Shown: one piece after another, positions 48,601-61,411 of the stretch | Layout: the number at the start of each line of letters is the position of its first letter | Position numbering within the stretch: position 1 is the stretch's first letter | DNA from: Persicaria tinctoria | Lineage: Eukaryota > Streptophyta > Magnoliopsida > Caryophyllales > Polygonaceae | Assembly (NCBI GenBank): GCA_037127255.1 | Contig: JBANSL010000005.1 | Coordinates: 124,001 to 188,000, forward strand | DNA length: 64,000 nucleotides | Direction of reading: 5' to 3' | Notes under the pieces: model-generated | What the model was told of the DNA's origin: nothing | What the model saw: only the letters and a program-made list of their open reading frames with translations | Database searches by the model: none | Translations under genes and position numbers: made by a program

Positions 48601-51600
48601 TTTAGGATTTTGCACAAGTTCTAATAAAACACTCACTCTTTAGTCAACATCATCATTCCACTAACTTTTTCATAAATTTTATTGTTTTTTAATAAAATAC
48701 CCACTACATTCCTTAACCAATCAAAATCTTTTAAAAAATCAACAACACACAAATCGATACTAATCATTACTATCCCCTACCTAGAAAAACTAAAACAACA
48801 TCTATTTTGATAGAAGAATAAAGACCTAAAACGACCTAAATTTCGAGACGGAGGGAGTATTTTTTTTACCACTTCACAATAAAAAGAATCCGATACCCTG
48901 CTTTAAGCAGGATTACACTAGATTGACAAACAACTGCAAGCTGAACAATGAGAAATGACACAGATTCATTTTCCCCACTTATCCCAATTGATACGTTCTA
49001 CTTCTTTTTCTCAACATCTTTGTGATATTCATTTTTTCTCAGAAGACATAAATGAAGTCAACTTTCCACATTTCTCAAACAAGATCATTTGTCCCTTGCC
49101 ATCACATTCTTATTAAAACACTGGGTAGAAGGTTTTAGGGATTTTTTCTTTTTTCTGTTCAAAACGATGAAATTCAACCAAGAATCTAGACCACGATAAA
49201 TTTTCATTTCTCCCATGAAACCAACACAAAATTAATAGTTAGTACTGCAGAAGCCAGTTTCTATCTGATAATTTTCCTAGTCCCTACAATCAAATTGTAG
49301 ACCTATGGCTAAGTACATTGACACTTGAGGTGATAGATCAAAAGCTTGTATTCACTTATTGATCTTTAAGGAAAAGGGGAAAAGATGGAAATAGCACTTT
49401 TTTTAATTGCTACCTCCACTGAAGACGCGTAAAGTTCCTGCTCAATTTGTTTCTGGATGGCTGCTTCCCAGGACATGGCACTAATCTCTGAATATTGACC
49501 AGCGTTTAAAAGCATTTCTATGTCCCTTTGTAGATAGGCTTCCCCAGCAGGAAGATTTGACAGCGCTTGCCACCCTAGAGGACCCTGCAAGACAGAAAGC
49601 AGATGAGTTAAATAGGTTCTGCAAGTGCAGAAAAGATATGATGGGCCATCCATGAAGATATTCGTGCTTATACTGCTTGATACCCTTTTGTTTACTTCAA
49701 TAAAAGAATAATTTTGTATAGAACAGAGAAAGGATTACAAGCACAAATCAGTCCTTTCGAAGCCAAGTACTGTCAAGGCATTTCCTGAACTCCTTATCAT
49801 CTGTCTGATTGAAGGTAAAAACATTTAAGTACTCAGGATTCTTTTTTATAAAAATGGAATTAGGTAGCCATGATTCAAGAAAAATAAACAGAAAATGTCT
49901 TCAAGCTATTCTTTCCAGAAAAGAGTAAGAACTAAGAACGTAACCTGCACAAAAAGCTGAATCAATCTCCGCAACCCTTTATGAAACCAGCAAGGCAGCA
50001 TTTGCAGAAGTGAGGCATCATGGTCAGAAGAGTAGAAGACATTGTCTCTCCAGCTTAAATAGACTGATAGAGCTGAACTGCCCGCTAATAGCAATACAAT
50101 AATGTCACTAAAGCAATAAAAGATGAAATGCGGATACAAGAAAAGCTAGTTTAGCGACATGAATGAACATGATATAAGGGGAACTTTACCAGTCCTCACT
50201 GTAGGGCCCCGAAAATCATAAGTCATTTTATTCCCTAAACATGCAGCAACAAGCATGCGCCATAGTGTAGGGAAGCGCTGTAAGGCAGACCTAAGATTCT
50301 CCAATGTGCACTGAGCAGAGGAGCTAAATCTCCGTTTGACACTCCCACGGCTCAGGCAGTTTTCCATAGGCAATGGAGCAAACATAAGTGTTGCTATTGC
50401 AGCCATAAGTCATCCATTTTCAGCAATATCATCCACAGTATGAATCAAATCATTGACCTCCAACCCCACTAGGTTGTTCAGGGTAGGTAAACCCTGAGAT
50501 AGGATAGCACGGGCATTACAGAGAGATGCGTCATATTCAAGGCCCTTGATCCGAGAGAAAAACAACCATTTTGCCCATTGGCAATCTCCCTGTAAAGAAC
50601 GGGAAAGTTACAAAAGAATAGTCACAGACCTAGCGACATAATAACAAGGGAGATATGGAAGCCTTTATTCTGAATTTTTAAAGGGTAAATGGCAAACTAA
50701 CGGCCTAGTAAGCATAATTTGTGGGACATTAGTAACAGAATACAAAGGTCCAATGTGTAAGGTGCAGAAGCGCTCACCACAGCATCTTGCACTACACCAA
50801 GAGATTCAGTATCTAAAGCCAACTCATGATGATCGAGGTAAAGCTCCAGCAGATGAGGCAAGTTATGCTGTGAACAATGATGTATGAAAATTTTATGAAG
50901 TGCCTGCAATGTATTTTGCTGAGACTCTCCAACAAGATTTATAAAACCCATGTCCGATGGTTCAAGTTCAAGCACATGTTTATCCTGAAAGAGCATCTTA
51001 TTTTTTTCACCGACAAAACCAGATCTTGCCAATAAAGATATTATTTTTGTAGTATCGTCCCAGTACTCCTTCAAAAATATGAGTTTCTTTGCAAGCTGTT
51101 TTTCTAAGAGCATTCTCAACCATGTAGAGCACATAGAGTCTGTGAAGGACTGAAATATTCTAACATTGGGAATCTCAGCATAGACACCGTCAAGTTCATC
51201 ATGGGAGTACACATAGCTCAAATAATCGGGCGCTTCCATGCTGCTAAAGGTAGAAGAAGACCGTGGCCCGTCCAAACTAATCTGAAGACTGCTTATAGGT
51301 GTCAAAGAATTTGGGGTCATGTCCACAAGTTTAGAGACTTCCTCCCAGTCATTGTGGCATATGTGATACTCGAGTTGTGATTCCCACATCACATGCACAC
51401 CCATAACAAAAGGTTGATCGAGCAATATCTGTATAACAAAAAGAACATCGTTTAAAGAATTATCACCTCTAAACCTGTGAAAACCATCCCACCCACCCTG
51501 AATCCCCACATAACTAAGGTCTCTTTTTTCCAGGGTGGTATAAAGAAATCATCATCCGGCAGAAAAAAAACCCATTAGCATAAACAATACGTATGATTAA

Positions 51601-53334
51601 TGAAGACAGATTAAAGCAACATTCCAAAAACTTCACTGCCTAAAGTGCAACCATCTAAACCAGTGGTACATCCACCACCATCCTACAAGTAAAAAGTTCT
51701 TAAGCAGAAACTTGAACTACACAAGCGAGTTTAGTATTCTACTAGAGGAAATATATGTGTTTCAAACAGTCTTTGAAATATTCTTTCTTCCAAATATGAA
51801 ATTTCCATCAAATACAATAAGGAGAAAAATTATTGCAAATCAATCTGCATCTACTAAAACTCTTTTAACACTTTTATAAATGGTCAAGCCAAACTCTGAA
51901 CATAAAATCAAGAGGAGCATGACAAGATACGAACAGCTAAAAGAACCTGAATGCTGAAATCATGCCCAGCTTTCACTGCTATAAGATTGATCTTAAACAT
52001 TGAGAGGCATAGTTTCACGGTTTCAGATGCTTCTAGAATGAGGTATACAGGAACCACTGCCAGTATTAAAGTTCTTTCTAATTCATTTCATCTGCAATTT
52101 CAGCTGTGATATGCATTCTAATTAAATAACCAGGTTCTTCAAAAAATAATGACTTACACGGTCAATAGTTTTCTGGTCCCAGGCATTGAACCAGACAGCT
52201 GCAGAAGCCCAATATCCTGCATGACTACTGTCTTCATCCTCAGAATCACTAGACTTATTCAAATCTGTCCATGAACCTAAAACTACTCCATCAACCTCAC
52301 CACACTCCATTGTCATATTTTGGAATGAATCTGGATGCAACAGCTGGAAACTGTTTTTTGTTGGTAGAGTAACAGTTGTTGAATCTCCTTTTACGTCCTT
52401 TACCCGGAAAAGGTAGGTGCTCCAAAAACTACTGCTTGGATAAATTCTCTTTCAACAACAACAACAAAAAGATATAAGGATAGCTGCAATAACCGGCATG
52501 TATTAAACTAATTGGGTTTGTGAGTGAAATTAAAGATCAGATGATTTCCCGATACCTCAATTAATGATAATCTGTCAAGTATTGCCAACTCGTATGGCCT
52601 CAAGTATCCATACTTCTTCATCTCTTCAGTGATTCGACTCCGAAGGAATTTATTTACAGTGCCAAACAGCAACTGCCTCAGACATCCTTCAACATCCTCT
52701 CCAAGCTTTTGCAGTGTTGTCACAGCAAGTCCTGTCTCACCCTGTTATAATATAAATTAAGAAAACACGGATTATTTGGTGTAGCTCTGCAAGTAACAAA
52801 TGTAGAGTACCTTCATGAATAGATCATAGGCAATTGATCTTCCAACATCACGAACTTCAGTGAACATATCATTAGGATCCTTGTCATCAGCTGAGTCTTT
52901 CGTACGATGAAGATGTAATTGCAGAACTGCTAATGGCAGACGACCAGACAGTAGAGCATCCTTTACAACATTCTTCAAGTCCAACTTGTCTAAATCCCAT
53001 CTTGCAATCATTTCCTTAGGGTTCTCTACGGGGAAAATCAGTTTTTTAGGAATCATGTCCTGTCCAACAAAAGCTACATCTGTGGTTTCAAAATCCGAAT
53101 GGTTTGCAGCAGCAAATGAATCAGCAGGTATTAGTGCTAACTTCTCAGATTCTGACTCCAGCATAGAGAGCACATGTTCATGTTGGTTTATTTTCTCAAC
53201 AGGTGATAATTCTCCAGCAAGATTTACCATCATGGAGCTCGGCATGAAATCTGGTGCTTCATCATCATCCACCTATCATGAGGCATTTGCTTTAGTATTG
53301 CTTGAAACATTTAAATTAAGCAATATCCAAGAGA

Positions 53335-53366
<32 letters not shown>

Positions 53367-56300
53367 CTACATACTGATCTCTGGACTGGTCTGCTAAATT
53401 TTGAAGCTACTTGACTTTGGAGATTCCGGGTAATCACTAACAGATGAGACATCTCATCTAGCTGTCTTGCGTAAGCCTTGGTGTCATGCTCTTTATATGG
53501 TAATAGTGGTAGCAAGTTACACGATTCTGCCTCATTACTCTCTACTTCAAATTTGTTAATCTTATGCTCTAAAGCCGCATATTTACGAATCATTTTGGTT
53601 GCAAATCGAGTTGCTAATGCAAGAAGTCTGCATTCACACATTGTAAGATCAAACAAGAAATTTGAGCCAGGGTAATCATCTAAAAAAGGCGCAAAACAAA
53701 CTTAAGATTAACTTAATCTTAACATCAGTTAACCACGAAAAATAAAAACATAGCAACTCAAGCATCATTCAATATAAGTTCAATCGTGCTAAAAGAAAGT
53801 GATAACTCAACTTTTCAAATCATCACAATATCAGGAAAAGTCATAATCACAGGCATCAATGAAAACTAACACAGAAGATTGACAAACTTGAACATTACTA
53901 AGACAAAATTAAAACTAACACAGAATTATTCAAATGTTGTTAAATTGGAGTGCTTCTTAAATTACTTTTAAACTTCAAAAAATTTATCTTTAGAATATTA
54001 CATCAACTATGTCGCAGACAAGATCATAACAAAATCAAATGCTGAAAACAAACTGTAAAAACTTGAACAGAGATAAAACCAAAATCAATTGAGATAAAAT
54101 CTCATTATCACTTCCAGCCTTCCAGGTAAGAAGTAGTCTATGATCAGTTCCAGTACCTTGATGCAGAAGAAATCTCATTATCACTCCCAGCTTTGCCAAA
54201 CATCATATAAACAGCAGCGAAAATCAATCTCAAGATACCTTCTTCAGCCATGCTGATAGAAGCAAGGTTTGCCAAAGACCTGATTATCCATGGATATAGA
54301 AACATACAATTAGAAATTGTAGAGCCAAATTGTCAACAAAAAACATATCATGAAATACTTTGCCCCATTAGCAAACACAGCGAACCTTCAAACTGATTCA
54401 TCATGCAAGGGACATAACACAATTAAATCAACTGATAATCCAACAATAAGTCCACCAGAAAGAAAGAGCAAACTAATGCAAGACTTTATTAGATGATTCT
54501 TCACAGCAGTGAAGCATAGGCTCGCGCAAATAGGGTGAACTGCATGATGCAGAAAAGATTAAAACTTACTGCTCTATTTCATCAAATTTCAAGTAGCTCA
54601 ATGCCAACTGCAAGTGTCGTAGGCGAGATGCTTTAAGGTCCCATCCTGACATAACATTAAGTCAAAAGTCAAAATACAGATTTTCCTTCACACAAATAAT
54701 ATCATACACACATCAGTCAATATATTAGTAGTACTGCCTCAGGTAGAGGACTCTGTAAGCAACATGACAGTGCATTTTAGTCTAACAAATTTCTTAATGG
54801 ATGATGTGTTGGTACTTTTGAGCAATATTAGAAGACTGAGCTTAGCTTTTCTTCTTTTCATTACTACAATCCATCCTTGATTCAAACTCCAAACTTACAA
54901 CAGGCATCCTACAGGCATGAGAGCCAATAGCCTTGTGGCAGGGATGCACTCAATCAACTTAAAAGAGATGTACAATCCAGTTACATGTACCAATTCTACC
55001 TCCAAATCTTACCTACTGTAAAAACAAGGCTCATGAGCCTAAGCATATATGCCATAAATGTAGATCAAACAGCTAATATAGTGACAAATAAAAATTATAG
55101 CAGAATGGATGATATTTATCATGGCAGCACAAAGTTGTTAAGCACAAAACTCAAAACATGGGGGCCAAATTTTTGTCAGGACAAAACACAGCTGAAAATA
55201 GACAAGCGATGCCACCAATCCAGCAGAAAACAAGAACTACTAGAGAATAATTTAGAAACAGTACAATATAGTACCCATCAAAAGATGTAATAAATATATC
55301 TCACCATTTTCCAGACATAAAAGGTCTGCTCCATCAGAACCTTCAAATAAGAGAACTCTATCCAGAATCTCTACTTTCCCTGGTGGCAAAATCAGCTCCG
55401 TATTCTTTGTCTTCATTATTTCACCCACCTCATATGCAGAATGTTGGCATAGTTTGGGAGATGGGTATTCAATGGACTCAATGGGATGAAAATTTGATGA
55501 AATTGATACAGATGGAAGAACAACTGAAAGACCATTTACTGTCACCAAGTAGAAACAACCATTGAAAATGCATCCAACAGCTTCTCTGATTAGAATTTCT
55601 CGTTCAGTTTTGATGTCAAAATTAACTCTAAAGTTAACGAATGCATCATCATACAAGTTTGTTTCAAGATGCAAATCAGCATGAGCAATGTAGGAACATT
55701 TTGTTCCCTCTACATTGATTTTTCGAGAAAGCCGGGTGATTCCAAAAGAAGAAAAACACATCATATCATCTACCGCATAACCGGTGGTAGGAAGAAATAA
55801 TTTGCGGCAATGCAATGGCCATTTAGACCCAGGAAATCGCTGACTTTTTTCCTGGTACATTTCAGCAAAACCACTTGAGCTCAAATCACTTTGGCTCACC
55901 CCTCCATGCAGGTGCCAGTTGCCAAAACTATAGCCATTATTGAAGCATTTCCATGTTATACCAGTGTCATCTAGTCTTGGTCTTGTTGAATTTGTCTGCA
56001 CTACCTTTTGACAGCTTACATCAGAATTGCCAACAATCCAGGGAGACAGCATGCCAAACCTCTGTCGATGCAGCCTATCAAGAGCATAATACATCTCTGG
56101 AACATGATCACTAGCACAAATTACATAAGCTGTGCCATGATCATCAACTGCTGCCAAAAGAGATGTATGGGGAGCAACAAGTAACTTTCGGAAGCCTTTG
56201 TTATCAGCAAAGCCAGCAGTTTCAGGCACAAGTTTATCACATGCTGCTAAATTTTTCTCCTGCTTCTGCATATACTGTCGAGGTTTCAACCCAGACATCT

Positions 56301-57718
56301 CTAAGATGTTCACGCGTGCAACATATTCACCCGTCGTCGCACCATAAAATAAAAGTAACCCAGAAGCATCAAGGCAAACAAGCAGATTATCAGAAAATTG
56401 GAAGTCAGTCCAGTCAACAGCCCTGTTTGCATCTTCTTGTTTCAAAGTTATAGAGCAGATCCACTGCATGCCACAGATATCCAACCTACTAACAAGAACA
56501 ATTACGTTCCTGCTATAATTTCTTGGTTCATCACTACTATTAGTTGCAGTATTTCCTTGCACAAGAGCAAAACCAATAAGGTTGTAAGAGTTGCTTGAAA
56601 ATATTTTCAAACAATGGTAGTCACTGCCCATTCCAACATTAACATCAGTATTCAACGAGGGTAAATCTGCAAGATTTGAAAAGCCACCTACTTGTTCATC
56701 AAGGACATTCTCTTTTTCAACTCCTTTGGAGGTTACAGCAGAGCCATGAGAAAGGCAGCCCAAAATCAATGATGAATCATCATTAAAAATTTGAAATGAA
56801 ACTACCTTTGCTGAGCGAGGATACATTGACTTGTCAGGAAATGAGGTCCAAATGACTCCATCTTGCTCCTTAGTTTCAACTGAGGTTAAAAAGGATCCCA
56901 GCCATTTCCTAGAGCTGCGGTTTCTAGCAAAATGAGTTGACATATCCTCCCCAGAACAATATGGACCTTCTTTATCCCCATTAGTACTCCTTGAAGTGGT
57001 TTTACTCGCAGAGGCTTCCATATGATAACAACCAGTAGAAGGGCCCCATTCCATCCATTTTCCATTTCCTTTCTCCGCTTCTGAAGAAGAATTTATAACT
57101 TCATTGTTCTCATGAAGCTGACAAAATGCATGCACTGTGACACCATGATTCCCACAAACAAAAAGGAGTTCCCTAAACGATGCCTCTTGATGCTTCCTAT
57201 TTGCGTCCGTACAAATACCCCAGGCCAATGAATTCACATCAGAAATAAAACGGCAATTATTCATTTGAGAACAATTACTTTCTCGAACAAGCCCAGTATC
57301 AGTTCCTAGCGCAGAATCTGTATTATCTGGTGGTGCAGATGTGCTATGCATAGTTGAAGCTGGAGAAGATGGTAAATCCATCCTCTGAAGACTTTCATGT
57401 TTAAAACCTTCACTGTCAATATCATCTGATTCCCCTGCAGAGAAGTATAGCCTATTAAAAAAAACATCAGGAAAACATGTACGGTGTGCTTGAAAGGCTA
57501 GAGACCAGTGTAATAAACTACAGTAGGAAACAAGAAGTACGACCTCGTGTTAAAGGAAGCAGTACAGCTTCCCGGTGAAATGATAGCAGCAGCAGCTGCT
57601 TCCTGGCCGGAGAAATGAAAGCTTCGCGAAATTCCGACAGGTCAAAGTGGGACTGAGATGCGTCCCACCTTTGCAGCTGTAGCACAACAGGCCCCTCCTG
57701 ATTTCGTTGGAAACCCAT
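33602..57718 (-). CDS. spatacsin (SPG11) homologue, 25 exons, with one in-frame TGA
   Basis: Homologue of animal spatacsin, an endolysosome-associated scaffold working with spastizin and AP-5; the plant role is little known. Exons: 57718-57544, 57434-55305, 54645-54570, 54279-54157, 53627-53375, 53272-52811, 52741-52556, 52448-52158, 51428-50778, 50589-50190, 50084-49945, 49584-49414, 48035-47820, 46036-45476, 45358-45299, 45176-44848, 40473-40074, 39244-38801, 38320-38204, 38103-37982, 37890-37140, 36784-36530, 36276-36094, 35031-34696, 34354-33602. All introns are GT-AG and all phases match, giving 3,195 codons. The N-terminal half (exons 1-2) has a beta-propeller character, the rest is alpha-solenoid. 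The conserved spatacsin C-terminal domain lies in the last exons (about residues 2830-3150). Codon 1509 is TGA (50410-50412) in [18 protein letters not shown]. Intron 16 is enlarged to 4.4 kb by a copia element. Single gene; the TGA may be real, a read-through site or an error. Confidence 0.9.
40589..40799 (+). repeat. 5' LTR of copia-2
   Basis: TGTTAGAAAAGTTGAGTC to CACAATCTCTCTCA. Followed at once by the primer binding site TGGTAATAGAGCTC at 40800. Confidence 0.95.
42236..42330 (+). repeat. tandem duplication in copia-2, about 50-bp unit
   Basis: CATCTAATGTTATCAGTGCT through GTAGCAGCTGCACCTCC is repeated directly. Confidence 0.9.
43283..43406 (+). repeat. tandem duplication in copia-2, about 65-bp unit
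   Basis: ATTCATGCAAGACCCTAGAG through GGATACTAAGGTAT occurs twice in a row, in the region between RT and RNase H. Confidence 0.9.
43928..44125 (+). repeat. 3' LTR of copia-2
   Basis: TGTTAGACAAGTTGAGTC to CACAATCTCTCTCA. It lacks an 8-bp GTAAAGTG segment present in the 5' LTR and has other small indels. Confidence 0.95.
46353..46620. repeat. left TIR with internal tandem units
   Basis: Alternating units AAACCACCCCTTATTTATTA / GGCTTTTCATTTAACCACCC / ACAAAACCTTTCACTAAACC, repeated about three times, then CAACAGATGACCACCCCTAC. Ends in a poly(C)/poly(T) junction near 46618-46637. Confidence 0.85.
47095..47361. repeat. right TIR with internal tandem units
   Basis: Reverse complement of the left TIR, with units AATAAGGGGTGGTTTAGTGA and GGGGTGGTTAAATGAAAAGC. 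The number and order of units differ slightly from the left arm. Confidence 0.85.
48317..48556. mobile_element. Stowaway-type MITE in spatacsin intron 12 (first of two)
   Basis: CTCCCTCCGTTAAAAAATAT at the left with TA before it (48315-48316); inverted match TTTGAACGGATGGAG at the right. The flank after it reads TGTA rather than TA, so the right border has a small change. Confidence 0.8.
48574..48857. mobile_element. Stowaway-type MITE in spatacsin intron 12 (second of two)
   Basis: CTCCATCCGTCTCAAAATTT to AAATTTCGAGACGGAGGGAG with TA at 48572-48573 and 48858-48859. Same end sequence as the MITE at 19352, so the same family. Confidence 0.9.
53331..53366. repeat. (GA)n microsatellite next to a spatacsin splice site
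   Basis: About 18 dinucleotide units in intron 5, ending only 9 bases from the donor of exon 5 (exon end at 53375). On the gene strand it is a CT tract. Confidence 0.9.
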
Positions 57719-58099
57719 TCTTGAACCTAAAAACCCGAAAAAACGACATCAAATTTCAAAAACCTCGCAGTCAGTGATCCCAAATACACAATCGCCCATC
57801 CAAAATCCCAATTCAAATCCCATCGTGCACGATCAAGGCAGACGAGTCCTAATTCTAGGCCAGTTCTCGTTGCACCGGAATAGAATTAGCATTCAGTTGG
57901 AGAAACTAACCTCGAAAAAACGCCTAATCCGAGCGAATCCAAAAGATAAAATCAAGATTCCATAGCTAGGCGCCATTGAAACATGGTGCCTTGCGTGCTT
58001 CTTAGATTGAGCCCATCGGCATTATGCAACCAGTCCTCGGGAATTGAGCTAAGGGGAATTGGATGGGAAGGTCGGTGAGAATGTGGAATTAGGGCAGGG

Positions 58100-58140
<41 letters not shown>

Positions 58141-58407
58141 TGGTGGTGTGGTGGGAGTTTGATACTCTCTGCAGCCCGATGCGGAAGGAGCAGAGGATTT
58201 GGGAGGTAGCGCGTCAGCCGTGACGCTGCGTTTGGCCTTCTGACGGTTTCAATTGTGCTTCCTCTCTTGTTTGGTTTCTTATTTCTCGTCGCAGGGGTTG
58301 CCCTCGCATATATCTACTTCTTTAGCCTGTTGTGTTTTTGCTTACCTCTCTACTCTCGTGTAACAAAACAAGGCGGCGTTAAATCAACTTGGGCCGGTGT
58401 GTACTTA
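57719..58407. promoter_or_regulatory. presumed spatacsin promoter and leader
   Basis: Region upstream of the ATG at 57718. It holds a (GA)n run at 58101-58139, which reads as a CT tract on the gene strand, a common feature near plant transcription starts. No TATA box was obvious. Confidence 0.5.
58101..58139. repeat. (GA)n microsatellite upstream of spatacsin
   Basis: About 19 GA units. Confidence 0.95.
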
Positions 58408-59090
58408 GGGCGTGTTTGTTAGGGGGTGGGAGGGGATGTCGCGGGTGGGGATGGGTTTTCGGGGCGCGCCCCAGCGTGTTTGGAAAGGGGTGCGCTGTGA
58501 TGGAGGAGGATGGGAAGCGGAGGATGGGAAGGGGTGCGGAGGCCACCTGATCAAAGGAGGATTGAGGGGATGAGAAGCTCAATCGTCCCGACTCTACCCC
58601 TCCCTCTCTCCTCATAAATATTTCGAAATTTTTTCATCGATTCTCACTTCTCTTTACTCCTCTTCTCTTCCCAGGCACGCTTCGAACCAGAGCGGAGAAG
58701 AAGAAGACGACCTTTCGAGCCTCCATTGTTGTCGATCTGCACCTCCAGGTAAGTCGATGGTGTTGTGGTTTGGATTCGATGTTTAGGGTGTTCATTATCT
58801 TTTCCCCAATTCGATTGAAGCTCGCAGCCACATTCGACAGATTCTTGGGCCGTCTGAAAACGTCGAATTGAAGAGGAAAGGGAACAGTCAAGGGGTATGT
58901 CACAAAGTGGGGGCAAATGTGTCTTTTTCATTTACTCTCATCCCATGAACTTTAACCTTCAACCAAACACGAATGGGATTAAACTGACTTCAAAATTCCA
59001 CCCGGTCCACCCCGGAATTCCATCCTCATCCCGTCCACCCCACACAATCCATCCCAATCCACCTACCCCATCTCGTTGCCAAACACGCCC
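58408..59090. mobile_element. MITE-like element with GGGCGTGTTTG ends
   Basis: Left end GGGCGTGTTTGTTAGG, right end TTGCCAAACACGCCC. Subterminal parts are complementary (GGGGATGGG-type against CCCATCC-type). The flanks are TTA and TAA, which suggests a Harbinger/Tourist-type TTA site, but they are not an exact direct repeat. The interior (58620-58900) is unique and could be a captured fragment. Confidence 0.6.
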
Positions 59091-59649
59091 TAACCCTCCA
59101 TAATTGGATTTTTAGACGAGGGTTGACATTATTTTAATTTTTTTTACCAACGATTTTTCTAATTTATACTATAGGTATTGGCTGAAACTTTAATCAAGAA
59201 ATTCTTATATAATTTTTTTAAAATGTTGAACTTAAAAAGTTATGTAAACAAATTAAAAGGAACCGATAACTAATTAGTTAGAGTTACAACTTTCCCCCCA
59301 AAATAAATTTATAAAAGCACACAATTCTCGGTTTAACCCTTCATTTTTTTCTCTGTAGCATTTCGAAAAAAAAATTGCTCTCCCATCCTAGTGAGTTGTT
59401 CGATTTTCCCTTTCAAATTACTTTTTAATTCTCCACTAGCTTCTATACATATTCAATTTGGGAGCAAAAATGATGTCAATATATTAAATACTCATAATTT
59501 TATTCTAAAAAATGATGTCAATTGAATCCTCCTAATTTTATTCTTACTTATTTAGCCTGTATTTTTTATTATTAATTAAATGTTCATTAGAATATAATTA
59601 AAAAGATATGTAAAATTGTAATTTCACAAATCTACCAATATTTGAATTG
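59091..59649. other. AT-rich intergenic DNA
   Basis: No gene or recognisable element between the MITE and the copia-3 LTR. Confidence 0.5.
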
Positions 59650-59860
59650 TGTTGTAATATTTTCTTATGTGGTGAATATTTCACCTTATGGTAAAATATC
59701 CCTCAAAATCAGGGATATTTTTGTGGTTATGGAGTTGGCCCTCCACTATAAAAGGGGGATCCAGATTGTTGTAAATCAAGCAAGAAATCAGATAACTAAG
59801 TACGATTACAAGTACAAACAATCTGGTTATCTTGTTTACCACTAAAATTATAACACGTTA
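59650..59860 (+). repeat. 5' LTR of copia-3 (approximate)
   Basis: Starts TGTTGTAATATTTTCTTATG, contains a TATA box CTATAAAAGGGGG at about 59746 and is followed by ATAACACGTTATCAGCAC (from about 59850), a sequence found after the LTR in many plant copia elements. The 3' border is uncertain by about 20 bases. Confidence 0.7.
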
Positions 59861-60928
59861 TCAGCACAAGATCTAAAAACCAACTGAGTTTTTCAGATCC
59901 GAAGGTAAAACCCTCCTATCCAAACTCTTTAATTATGAAAATGTTTTTACCAAAATCGTTTTATGGAGGAGTATACTCTGTAGTTGCCCAAATTGGGATC
60001 TTCTACACTAGAAACTCATACAAAATCTCAGATATTCCCGTTTTACATCATTTTTGTTCAGATCCGTTTTCAAAACTCATAAAATATGGAACATATAAAA
60101 GGCTCAACACGGTTTCATGAGTTTTTATACAAAATTGAAGATTTTCGGAAATAAAAACACGGAAAGTTTCATCATCAAGTTTTACAAATCTTCACTTCAA
60201 AACAAAATTAGTAGATCTAAGCTTATTACAAGAGATTTGCTAAGAAATTACATAATACAATACTGTTTTGAACTCCGTCTTCAAACCCCGCCTCACTGGA
60301 ACCTTCTTCGGAGCTCTTAGGAGCACTGGCAATTTTTAGTCACCCACACAACGAAGGAAACCACCAAAACCGATATCGTCATCCCACTAGCCAACATTTT
60401 TAGTAAAACCCGGTCGGTATCGGTCATTTTTCCCCGGATCGGAAAATGTGTGTGGTGGTGGCGTTGGGAACCAGGAGGACGAGAGGATGAGGGAGATGGA
60501 AGTGAGTGGAGTAAGTGGTATAAAAGGGAGGAGTGAAAAGATAAAGTGAAAGAGGTAGAAATAAATTATACCGATATTTAGAGGATGTGACAGACAAATG
60601 AAATGGAAGATAATCAACCTCTCAAGAAATGATTTCTTGATGTGTTTGTTTTTCCTTTGATAAACTTAATTCATACGGAGTAGAAGATGAGTTTTTCTTT
60701 GGAAAGTCTTTGAAGTGTTTGCAATGAGTGAAACTCCTCTTGCATGAATAAGTTTTACATAGTTTATCACACTCCGCTCATTTGCTTGCGTATACATTTC
60801 AAAATGGTGTGCTTCATGATTTGACAAATGCAATACACAACATATATATACACGGTATACATATGCATATATTACTTCATTTGATAAAATATACATATAT
60901 ACACTATTACTACATACTATATATTACT

Positions 60929-61295
60929 GGTGCAAATCCTCTACCCCAAATCCCCGCCCCACAAAATTATTTTACATCTAAATTAATATTAAAAAAAAAT
61001 ATTTAGCTTCTACATACTTATGATAACATATTTGAAAAAAAAATCTTAAAAAATCAAATTATATTTTTAAAAAAAATATATATAGTAAACTCACATCTTT
61101 TTAAAACTTAAAAAAAATCTTTCTATCTCTTATGAATTATTATAATTTTTGTAAGTTGATTTTTTAAGATTTTTTTTTCAAATATGTTATCATAAATATG
61201 TATAAGCTAAATAATTTTTTTTTATTTTTTTAATATTAATTTAGATGTAAAATAATTTTGTGGGGCGGAGATTTGGGGTAGAGGATTTGCACCGA
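60929..61295. mobile_element. 367-bp fold-back MITE in the copia-3 leader
   Basis: Arms GGTGCAAATCCTCTACCCCA and the reverse complement TGGGGTAGAGGATTTGCACC extend about 150 bp inward. The 9-bp repeat TATATTACT flanks it (60920-60928 and 61296-61304), which fits a MULE-type MITE. Two extra bases (GA) follow the right arm. Confidence 0.78.
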
Positions 61296-61411
61296 TATAT
61301 TACTATTGCATGTAATTATTACCTTTGATTTTCTTTCAAATGCTACGGAGTGCATACATATATATTACCTCTTTCTTGGTGTGTTTACACATGTATAGGT
61401 ATAGTATATTA

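Noticed and set aside
50400..50420. mini-intron hiding the spatacsin TGA
   Set aside because: The only nearby GT...AG pair I could find (GAG|GTCAAT to AATAG) shifts the reading frame.
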